64,000 nt of DNA from Notolepis coatsorum (taxonomy: Eukaryota; Chordata; Actinopteri; Aulopiformes; Paralepididae). This document shows, piece after piece, positions 55,188 through 64,000 of this stretch. The stretch is from positions 57,252,342 to 57,316,341 of the forward strand of contig OZ020589.1 of assembly GCA_963971535.1 (NCBI GenBank), written 5' to 3'. A program made the position numbers and the translations under genes. The notes beneath the pieces were generated by a model that worked only from the letters and a program-made list of their open reading frames with translations, was not told the DNA's origin and searched no databases. Each line of letters opens with the position of its first letter. The first letter of the stretch is position 1.

Positions 55188-55600
55188 TGTAGGAAGGAAT
55201 CTAATCAAGGAGCGCAGGGCTTGTCCTTCTCACGGTCTGTTCTCATGATTTTGTCTCATGGGTCAGGAAGTAAAAGCTAAGTAAGAAAGGATTAGGGAAT
55301 ATGTTGATAAACATTGATGGGAAACAGAGCATTTCCAGTCACGAACTTGGCAATCACGCATGCACACACCCAATGTCTTGTGCACGCAATTACAAATTTC
55401 CATGACGCACGGTACATCGTCATATTTTCTATAAAAGGAGGATGCTGAGTTTGCACGCGTGGGATTTTCTGGGTTGTGTTGTTCGATGATCATCACTGCA
55501 ATAAACCTTTTGTCCTCCACGGCTGTTACAATTGAGTCCTGTGTTCTGACGTCTCCTTTAAACAATGAGCTATAAACAGACAGCTCTTATCTTCTATATA
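55188..55600 (+). repeat. Endogenous retrovirus 5' LTR (boundaries approximate)
   Basis: A TATAAAA box at 55430-55436 is followed by AATAAA at 55500-55505, the promoter and polyadenylation arrangement of a retroviral LTR. A primer site begins immediately downstream at 55602. The left edge is placed at TGTAGGAAGG by convention (TG), not proven. No second LTR was identified in the window. Confidence 0.65.
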
Positions 55601-55601
55601 T

Positions 55602-55616
55602 TGGCGACCACGAAGG
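55602..55616 (+). promoter_or_regulatory. Primer binding site, tRNA-Arg type
   Basis: TGGCGACCACGAAGG is complementary to the 3' end of a vertebrate tRNA-Arg including CCA. Snakehead retrovirus is known to use tRNA-Arg, so a fish retrovirus origin fits. Sequence from 55617 to 56194 is leader without recognised genes. Confidence 0.7.
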
Positions 55617-56194
55617 TTGAATTAGCACTTGAAGGACTCGGGACCATGAGAAAAAAAGACAGCGGCTAGCAAAATAAACAAATAGAAGGTGAGATTTCTC
55701 TAAATTTACTTTAAAATGCTGTGTTTTTGTCTGACGGACCAATACTGGAAAGATGTTTTTTCAAAATAACCTAAGAAAAATTGAGAGGAGAGACTGGATT
55801 CAATTGTGAATAATTAAATGCTGTGCTTTTTTCTTTTTCTTTCTTTCTTTCTAAAAGGCTAGAAATGTTTTCTTTTTCTGTTTTTTGTTGTTGAACAGTA
55901 ATTATCTGTGGAATCAGTGATATGAGATATACCAAATAGTGATTTGGTAGAATTTGGTTTTCAGAACAGTGGAATCTGTTGAGACCACTTGGTTTAGTTG
56001 AGATTGGGACAGCGGTTGAACTGGGCCAAAGTGATTAAGACTGTGAGTCAGTCTGGGCGTAGGGCCAACAGCTGTTTTTCAATTGTGTGGGAGAAGGGCA
56101 GATGAAGTCTGTGACTCTCCAAACTGCAGGCAGACACAGACAAGTGTTATAGTTGTGTTTTATTTTGATTAAGGAAAAAGCTGTAGTGTGATAC

Positions 56195-56570
56195 AGGCAG
56201 TTGTGTGAGTTGTCTCTTTGAGGAGGCTGAGTTGTCTCTTTGAGGAGGCTGAGTGTCTCTTTGAGGAGGCTGAGTGTCTCTTTGAGGAGGCTGAGTGTCT
56301 CTTTGATGAGGCTGAGTTGTCTCTTTGAGTAGGCTGAGTTGTCTCTTTGAGGAGGCTGAGTGTCTCTTTGATGAGGCTGAGTGTCTCTTTGATGAGGCTG
56401 AGTTGTCTCTTTGAGGAGGCTGAGTTGTCTCTTTGAGGAGGCTGAGTGTCTCTTTGAGGAGGCTGAGTGTCTCTTTGATGAGGCTGAATGTCTCTTTGAG
56501 GAGGCTGAGTTGTCTCTTTGAGGAGGCTGAGTTGTCTCTTTGAGGAGGCTGAGTTGTCTTGTTGATGAGA
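56195..56570 (+). repeat. 22/21-bp minisatellite in the retroviral leader
   Basis: About 17 units of GTCTCTTTGAGGAGGCTGAG with an optional TT, some with GATGAGG variants. Confidence 0.9.
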
Positions 56571-56715
56571 CTGAGTTATTTGTATACGGTGTCTTGTTGA
56601 TGAGACTGAGTTATTTGTATACAGTGTCTTGTTGATGAGACTGAGTTATTTGTATACAGTGTCTTGTTGATGAGACTGAGTTATTTGTATACGGTGTCTT
56701 GTTGATGAGGCTGAG
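56571..56715 (+). repeat. About 36-bp tandem repeat, four copies
   Basis: Units of TCTTGTTGATGAGACTGAGT plus TATTTGTATACGGTG, directly following and apparently derived from the preceding minisatellite (shared GATGAG.CTGAGT core). Confidence 0.9.
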
Positions 56716-57039
56716 ACAGACTGTGGTTTAGAAGAGCTGCTGGTCAGACGGCTGTTGCTGTTTGTGAAGCCGGATCTGTATTTTGACAGGGGTAACAATG
56801 ACTTTGTCCGTTAGCACATATTAAAGTACTTTTCCTCTGGGGAGATCTTGTGTTTTTGCTCTAGCCCTGTTTATTTTTTTGACGTGGTAACAGAGGTCTC
56901 TTGACGAGAGACTCTGTGCATATCGTTTTTATTACTTTTTTTTTTGTTTTATCTTTTCTTTTCTTTCTGAGCAAAGCACCAAGAAAACATCTGGGTTTCA
57001 TTTATTTTTGCATTGTGTGAAAGGACACGCGTCATCTAA

Positions 57040-57041
57040 TC

Positions 57042-57131
<90 letters not shown>
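57040..57131. repeat. TTA microsatellite
   Basis: About 30 TTA units. The remaining leader (57132-58339) has no recognised coding sequence. Confidence 0.95.
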
Positions 57132-58339
57132 TATTGGTTGTGGAAGACAGAGTAGACTTCAGAGAGGTTTTAGTGGACTGAGAGAAAAAACTCAGAGCAT
57201 ACGGACAGAATTGACAGGGTGGAGTCTCACGACTCACAAAAGTGGGGGCAACGAGGTCTGTGACTCTTCTCGAATGCACCAAAAATACAGACAATACAAT
57301 ACATGTTTTCTAGTTCTGGTACAGGTTAAGAAGATATTTGTGATTCAAAGTGAAATGAATTAATCATTGTTTTTGTTTTTTCCTTTTTCTCTTTCTTTCC
57401 TTTCCAACAAACGAAAACAACCATCAACCATGCAATGAGAGGTGATGACACAGAAGGAGATTTCAAATAGCAGGTTGTATAAATTGGTCAAACGTACGGA
57501 TCAGCTACCCTCCAGAAGTGTCCTCTAATCTCATTACATGCAAATAGTTGATTTATATTATGGTCATTTGATTAATTGTTTGTATAATCATTGTACCCAA
57601 CACATGAAATAAGAGATGGCAGATTGAGATAATTAGACTATCATGTGACATGACACTGTGTGTCTTGTCAATTATAAATAAATAAATAAATTCCTTATTA
57701 AGGAAGTTGTGTTTTTCCCCCCAAAAAACTGTATTCACTGTATAAGTCGAGACATCTATCTATGGCGGATGTATAGCTGGCAGTGGGATGTCTGAGGGTC
57801 ATATTTGTGAAACAGAGAAGAACTAATTGCAACCCTAGTTGAGAGTCACTAGGAGAAAGAGTGTAGATGTTGAGACAGTCATTAGTCATTCTGTGATCTT
57901 TTGAGCACGGCTCTGAGCATAAGGCTTATAACAGGCTGATCACGTGTTGCAATAATTAAGGCTAATCATGGTAGCCTGATTGTTGTTGTAATTTTTAGAC
58001 TGTAAAACCTAGTTTAGGGAGTGGCCCTGGAAAATATATAGTCTGTGGGAACTATTAGAAAGTGTCCCTGTACAGATCTGGGGGAACTGATTAGAGTGGC
58101 CCTGTACAGATTTTTGGAGTGAGACAGACGGAAGCAAATCTCAAGTGAGTGAGATTCTCAGAAACAGACAGGAAGGATCTAGGGGCGGAGCTTTGTGCAA
58201 GGTTCTGTGAGTATTCTAATAATAGACAAGAGACACAAAGGAGAAACAGGCAGTACTCAAGGCTCAACACCAGTAGAATTAGTTATTGGGGTTCTCTCAG
58301 AGTAAAGAGTCTAAGAGATAAGTAATTCAAACAACTGTT

Positions 58340-58903
58340 ATGATGGACAGTAATCAAAATACACCTGCACAGCAACCAGGTGTATACCGGAAACAACAAC
58401 AACCAGGGGTGTACCGGCAACAACAACGCGCAACAACATACGAATACCCGCAACAACAATCAACACCACAGTACAGTGGAGTGAGACAAATTGGTCACTC
58501 CACGAACACGAACGGTCGGGGAGGCATTGATGAGGTTGAATGTTGGCGATGTGCCAAGATAGGGCACATGTCCAGAAACTGCAGAGCTACTAACGATGGG
58601 CCACGCCCACAGGTTTGTTGGCTGTGCGGAGATCCAGGTCACCTGGAAAACACCTGTCCAAAACAGCAGGGGAACCGCAATGGGGTGGAAGGGGTTATGG
58701 AGGTCAGTCCAATAGACAGAGAGAACCTGCGAACCCATGGGCAGGGCGAAACCACGGTTGCACAGTCACGAGACAGGGCGTCCCCATCCCCTGACACAGG
58801 AACATTTGACACTTTTGATATTGTGGTTGCATTTTGTCTGCCCCAGAGGAGGAGGACTGTGAATAGTCAAACAAGGGATCCCACAGGACCCATCCGACAT
58901 TAG
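58340..58903 (+). pseudogene. Retroviral Gag fragment with two nucleocapsid zinc knuckles
   Basis: A 187-codon frame with a Gln/Pro-rich start, then CWRCAKIGHMSRNC and CWLCGDPGHLENTC, two perfect CX2CX4HX4C knuckles as in retroviral nucleocapsid, which binds genomic RNA. A stop codon lies a few codons upstream of the first ATG, and no capsid or matrix block was seen in the 2.7 kb after the LTR. Nothing recognisable as protease or RT follows. It is probably the nucleocapsid end of a heavily deleted gag belonging to the LTR at 55188. An ORF of a Gypsy-type element is an alternative, but the tRNA-Arg site favours a retrovirus. Confidence 0.7.
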
Positions 58904-59344
58904 AGTTGTAGAACTGATAAGCCTATATAATCATGTCAATAACTTACAAATTCTGTTGTTGGTCCTGAAAAGACCTGTTTGGTTCAAGAATCCTAATCCA
59001 GCATAGATTTATATAAGGGAGGTGTAAGAAGGGAGGTACATAGGTTGGTATGTTAAAGCAGAGGAAAATGATATCTGTGTCACAGTTTAATAGAAAGTGA
59101 AAACATAAATATGAGAAATGTCAACGATTGTATTTGCCATGTATGGACAAATCCGCATTGGGATACAGGTACAGAGCCAACACTGTGTGTCTACAACTAA
59201 TCCAATACAGGAGCAGAGTAGAAACAGTACAGAAAAAATATGTAAAAACATATGACAAAGAGGCCTGCGGCTGGGTGACCAGAGGGGTTGTTGATAATGC
59301 CAGAGGCACGGGAAAGCAGCCTGGCGCCATAGATCTAGTCTAGA
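58904..59344. other. No gene recognised
   Basis: An AAGGGAGG purine tract followed by TGTAAG at 59023 is a conceivable 3' LTR start, but downstream sequence does not resemble the 5' LTR. Confidence 0.35.
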
Positions 59345-59590
59345 GCTGGCAGGCTAACCCCCGATTGTCTTGCGTGCGAGACGCACAATCCTATTCAGAG
59401 ATTTCTTCTCCTGGTCTGTAATGTTACCAAACTATAGTACAGGAGGAAGTGAGAACGCTCTCAATCACACAGCGATAGAAGTTGTGTAGAATCACCCTGT
59501 TATTTGTGAACTATTTCAGTTTCCTAAGGAAGAAAAGACGTTGCTGGGACTTTTTAATAATGGTTCTGGTATTATAGAAATTTAAAACTG
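59345..59590 (-). pseudogene. LINE reverse transcriptase C-terminal fragment
   Basis: On the minus strand residues KKSQQRLFFLRKLK, then FYRCVIESVLTSSCTIVW, match the post-catalytic thumb region of CR1/L2-group LINEs, with in-frame stops. Confidence 0.75.
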
Positions 59591-62007
59591 AATTGCGTGG
59601 TGAGTTGGCAGTGAGTTTGTGAGAATGGGTTTAGGCAGAGCCCAATAGCTGAACACAGGAGAAGAGAGAATGGAGAATGAGGAGGAGTGAAGAAGGCTTT
59701 TGCTGTGATTATGACAGAGTTTCAATAAGACAATCACCTAGCAGGAAGCAGGGTCATTTCCCCACAGGAAGTCTGGGCTACAGGCCAAGTTCTCTGCCTG
59801 TGTAAATCCGAGCCGCTCTTTCGCAGCTAAAACTGTGGGCAGGACACGGATGAAATTATTTAAGGACTGAATATGAAATAATATGAAGTTTTCTCTCCTT
59901 TCATGTGAATGACGGAGATAAGCACAGAATGAGAAATCCTACCGAGGGGGATGATCAAAAGATCAATGTTTTTTTTTTTTCATATGAAAATACCTTATTT
60001 TAGCTTAAATAAGGATTTTCTAAAAAACCAACAGCAGAATGAGTAGTGAGAGAGCAGGGATAGACGGTTAAAAGTAAACAAAATGGGAAGAGGACTGTGA
60101 CAATTAAAGTACTAGAGGGTATGAACCAGCAAACAGTAATCACTGCATACAGTGACAACACATGAGCGGTGAGTTGCTTTATACAGGGGAGTTTAACGTG
60201 AAAGTAAAGTTAAGTAGAACAGAAGAGGGGATAAGAGTAAGTAGAAAGTTTGAGGAAGTTTGATGAGGTAGAAGAGACGAGAGTCCACAGTAGTTATGGC
60301 TATCACACAGGGGAGGAGCTACGAAGAGTTTATGATTTTTGGAAACCATCTTTTGCCTAAATATTTATAAAAAGATGGAGATGGAGCTCTTCAGAATTAT
60401 TAGTAGAGAGCTGTCAGCATTAGGTTAGCTGTTACATATAGATAGACAGCACTTCATATCATACAAATGATCAAAGGAGGGTGAACATGCATTAGTAAAA
60501 AGAAAAACAACAACTGCTGCAGTGTTTATGACGAGACCGTTAACCTGGTTGTTCCCGCAGCACTGACGGGGGACCAAGCCGGTCCATGTTGTACGATGTG
60601 ATTTTGGATCTCCCTACAAAACTAAGCAATTGTTTTTGTTTGTATTTTCATTTAAAACCTTTAGTTAATGTAACTGAGGGGTACAATTCCCTGACTGTAT
60701 TGATAAGTATGGTATCATTAAACCACTACCGCTTTATGTACTTTAATTACTGGCCATACAGTACACGATATATGAATATGATGAACACTTCCCACAATGA
60801 AATCGGTTCCACACAAAGGTATAATCAAGTATTTAATGGAGCAAAAGGTACATAATATACTTTACATTATTCTTTGAATGCACTTGTAAGGCAAAGGAAT
60901 GTGCGTAGGCAAATCAACAATGAATGTCCATTCTCTGGTTACGCAGGAGGTAATTATACAACCTGAATCTTAGGGAATTATATCTATGGTACACTAGTAA
61001 TATAGCGGGAGATACTGGAAGGGTCCCCCTGGTTGTAAGCCAGCAGGGGTAGAAGATCTGTCGGTAGTAGAGAGTCTGGTCAACGATGACTAAGGAGACT
61101 CCAGGTACAGGAGCCGGTGCAATAGCCTCTTGATCCACAGACGAATACAGCTGTTCTCCGTAGACTGTAGCTCCACAGTGAAGAAAGCTAGTCGGCCTCA
61201 GGCTCTCTGAGGCGCCGACTCGACTTGACTCCTCGCGGGGTAAATCCAACACGTGCAGGCGTCGGCGATTATCCGCTCCATAAATCACAGGACCAAAGCA
61301 AATATATTCCAGCCGCAAAGGGCTATGTAGTCGTCGGGTAGATTAATCCAGTGTACATGTCCATACGGTTCTCGTCTAGGTCTCCTCGGGTGAAAGCGCC
61401 ATGTGGTCAGCCCAGCCTGGATAAGAACTCTAGCTAATACGAGGAAGCGTTGGAGATGCTGGTCACTGTAGAACTTTAACCGCACAATACACTATACACA
61501 AATAGACTATTATTGACTTAATAGAAATATGTCGCACTCGACGGTATAGCGCCAAACTCTGACAATTCAGTTATTAATTCGCACGCGGTCTCAATGCTCT
61601 ATTCTGGGGCCAAACAGGCCATACTTCACCGCACGTTGTATCGTGGGTGAGGCTTCAACTTATTGGGTAACATACTAAGGGCTAAGGGGCTTCTGTATTC
61701 ACCTGCGCCGTATTTATACGCACGGTGAACAAACTAGTGCCAATCTCATTTCTGTCGCGTATCCCTGGGCAAGGCCGGGCATGTCCAGACACGTCTTGAC
61801 AGTGACTTTGAACCTGACTCCGGAGGCCGGTCCCTGGCGCCGGTGGACCGCTGTCCAATAGGAGAATGAAATATTATGGTCTGGGCTAAAGGGATATTCC
61901 GTGTATATGTACAAGGAATATACAGGGGATATCAAACGATATACAAATACTATGCAATATATATCAATAAATAAATATATATATTCGGTTTAATCTGATC
62001 CCTTGTA
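59591..62007. other. 2.4 kb without a recognised gene
   Basis: ORFs up to 134 codons on both strands (for example 60914-61318 minus) show no recognisable domain. No copy of the repeats seen elsewhere in the window was found. 60586-60855 is AT-rich and open but looks like chance. Confidence 0.45.
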
Positions 62008-62175
62008 ACAGTTAACCAGGAAGGCCCATTGAGATACAAGATGTTTGCAAGAAAGACCTGGCCAATATGACAGCAGTATGCTTCGTTTAGCGTAATAATA
62101 TGAACATGATTCACTGGCTGTGAGCGAGCCTTTGTGAACATCATGAATTTAGTTTTCTTTACATTTAAAACTAGT
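62008..62175 (-). pseudogene. LINE RT fragment fused to its 3' end
   Basis: Minus strand: LVLNVKKTKFMMFTKARS is an RT block. It then jumps to a 3' UTR-like tail (TTGCAAACATCTTGTATCTC, AATGGGCCTTCCTGGTTAAC) common to fish LINEs, so the copy has an internal deletion. Confidence 0.65.
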
Positions 62176-62179
62176 TTAA

Positions 62180-62510
62180 AGGGGAACTATCTTATAAATG
62201 GCCTTTTTCAGTGTTTAGCAGTTTCCTGGCTATGTGGACTTATATTAGGATAAATATCTCAAATTTTCATATTGCCGCAATCTTCCTATTCCTATTCTAT
62301 ATTCCTCTCTCACTGAACTGAGTCATCTAAAAATGTGCATGTCTGTGATGTCAGAGATTTCTCAGCTGCATAATAATGTGGCAGTTGATGTGGCAGTTGG
62401 CACCAGGCCATACAGTGGTTGGAGCCCAGCCTCAAAACGGCTTAAGATCTTGAGGTAGACAAATGCTGTTTTTGAGTGCTTGATTAGAAATACAAAACAA
62501 TAAAAAAAAA
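62180..62510 (+). mobile_element. TTAA-target MITE-like element, copy 2
   Basis: Starts AGGGGAACTATCTTATAAAT after TTAA (62176-62179), as at 40823. Right end approximate; it runs into an A-rich stretch. Confidence 0.5.
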
Positions 62511-62954
62511 AAATGGAAAAAGGAGGGAGCACTTGTATACAGGGCGGTGTCGTCCGTATAAAAGATGCAGCTTGGCTGTATGGCTTTTATTTCCCATGTC
62601 ATTTATAAAAAACATAGAATAAAACCGGAGCCGAAAGTAGACTCTGGGGAAACACCTTTGTTGATTTCTAAATTTGTATTTTAAGATCAATTACCAGAGA
62701 TGTGGAAAAGGCTATATGGATGTAGTAAAGGGACAAGAATGGAGCAGGTTTCATTTTCACGATGTGAAATGTGAAAACAGGGGAGGATGAGAAGAGAGAG
62801 AACAACAAGACGTTATAAAGACAAGAGTTGTGGGACAAATGACAAAGTGGGTAAAAGAAGTGAATTGATTGATTATGGTAAATAGGAGTGAATGTGTAAG
62901 TATGGGCGCGCCATGGATGCTAAATAATGTTTTTCTGAATATCGCTAACCCATT

Positions 62955-63045
62955 GTTTTTCTCTAATAGGTTGTGGAGAGTACGGGGGAAATTGTTTTTG
63001 TTTTTCTCTAATTGGTTGCGGAGAGTACGGAGGAAATCCTGTTAA
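62955..63045. repeat. About 48-bp imperfect duplication
   Basis: TTTTTCTCTAATAGGTTGTG, then GAGAGTACGGGGGAAAT, is repeated once with a few changes. Confidence 0.75.
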
Positions 63046-63191
63046 CTATGGTTTAGTTCACAGGCCTATAGTGAAAAAGAGGGTAACTATTAGGAGAACT
63101 GTTTAGAAGAACTAACCTGTGCAAATGCTTACTACTTGTTATGAGGTAATCGCATGAAAACTAATAAAAGCGCTAAGATAACATAACAGGC

Positions 63192-63341
63192 CAATGCAGC
63201 TTAAAAGGTCCTGCATAGGACTTTTGCATGAGCAGCCCGTTGCAAACGGCAAACAGGCCACTGCAGGACATGCAATGCAGCTTAAAAGGTCCTGCATAGG
63301 ACTTTTGCATGAGCAGCCTGTTGCAAACAGTGCAAAAATAA
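63192..63341. repeat. 81-bp tandem duplication
   Basis: CAATGCAGCTTAAAAGGTCC, then TGCATAGGACTTTTGCATGAGC, occurs twice with period 81. The block itself contains GTCCTGCATAGGAC, a near-palindrome. Confidence 0.85.
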
Positions 63342-64000
63342 GATAATTAATAAGATAAATAATCTGTCAAGATCCTGTGAAGGAGAGAGAGACCAAAGTG
63401 GGGCGAGCCAATCCAACAACAGTCCGAGACAAAGAAGCACGACTCTGGCATCACCTGGAAGCGACACAGAGTTCTGCACGGAAACAAGGACAGTGTTGTA
63501 ATAAGATAATGATCAACAAAATTACCATGTGCAAGCCAGCCAGATGGTATAAGTGTTTTGTTCTACAATCAGGAAAATCGAGTGGGACAAGCAGAAGGGA
63601 CAGCAGAGGCTGGACCAGCAGAGACTGAAGGTCCTGTGGTGACCAGGGGAAGATGCATGGGACAGAAGGTCAAGTCCTCATCGAAACACCAAAACCATGA
63701 ACCCAAAGCTAAGTACAATGCAACTACACCTGTGCTAGGCCATTGAGAGGGTCATCTTGCCAGCAATCTCACTGTATGAACATATAATAGTCTATAAGGA
63801 CATATGAAGGAAGTGTATAAAAGATGAGGTGACACCTTGTTGCCCTTAAGGTCAAAGTGCTTTGTACAAGAGAGCAACAGGAAGCCTCCATAGGCATAAA
63901 AATGAGCAACGCCGGTGACAATATAGCACAGCTAAACAAGACATGAGCAGAATAAATATGAATATCATAAAAAATATGATATGGCGATGACATGACCCTC
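63342..64000. other. No gene recognised
   Basis: A Lys/Arg-rich ORF at 63377-63628 and a GTGTATAAAAGATG TATA-like site near 63818 were noted, but neither gives a recognisable product or LTR. Confidence 0.35.

Noticed and set aside
58895..59022. A short open stretch ending near a purine tract that might be the end of an env gene and start of a 3' LTR.
   Set aside because: The sequence after 59023 does not resemble the 5' LTR, and the peptide is too short to assign.

Overview
The window looks like a repeat-dominated stretch of a teleost fish genome. The evidence is its mix of mobile elements: hAT, piggyBac-like, Harbinger and Tc1 DNA transposons, fish-type Tx1/L1 and CR1/L2-group LINEs, Ty3/Gypsy elements including one with the integrase-before-RT order known from the cod element Gmr1, a tRNA-derived SINE and an endogenous-retrovirus remnant, plus dense CT, CA, AT, AAT and TTA microsatellites. 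I found no convincing host protein-coding gene. Every long ORF I can identify belongs to a transposable element. The only long stretch without obvious repeats is about 16.7-18.9 kb, which holds a possible conserved noncoding block.

Layout. 1-2.9 kb: 3' part of a Tx1/L1-clade LINE. 3.8-4.6 kb: a solo LTR with a 5-bp target duplication. 5.38-14.11 kb: an 8.7-kb element bounded by 1.1-kb inverted arms, with hAT insertions, LINE fragments and a 25-bp minisatellite inside. 14.1-16.7 kb: a retrotransposon 3' end and a Harbinger derivative. 19.0-40.2 kb: one minus-strand LTR retrotransposon stretched to 21 kb by nested insertions. It carries a 1.38-kb tandem duplication, three insertions of a TTAA-target (piggyBac-like) family, a hAT, and inside its 5' LTR a 12.7-kb insertion with 9-bp target duplications. 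That insertion holds a palindromic TTAA element, a short minisatellite, a young Gypsy element (LTRs differ at 2 of 280 positions) itself split by a 3.4-kb LINE, and a piggyBac-like element with another inside it. 40.2-48 kb: hAT, TTAA, LINE, SINE and Tc1 fragments. 48.1-54.5 kb: a degraded Gmr1-like Gypsy element split by a Harbinger derivative and by an unidentified 668-bp insertion. 55.2-58.9 kb: a retroviral LTR with a tRNA-Arg-type primer site, a repeat-rich leader and a two-knuckle nucleocapsid ORF. 59-64 kb: LINE scraps, short tandem duplications and unassigned sequence.

Many insertions can be checked inside the window, because a related copy preserves the empty site or the target duplications are still exact. 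The order of events in the 21-kb nest can therefore be partly read: LTR element first, then a piggyBac-like insertion in its 3' LTR, then tandem duplication of that region, and separately the layered insertions in its 5' LTR. Boundaries, target duplications and motifs were read by eye. Family names rest on recognised protein motifs and terminal signatures, not on a database search.
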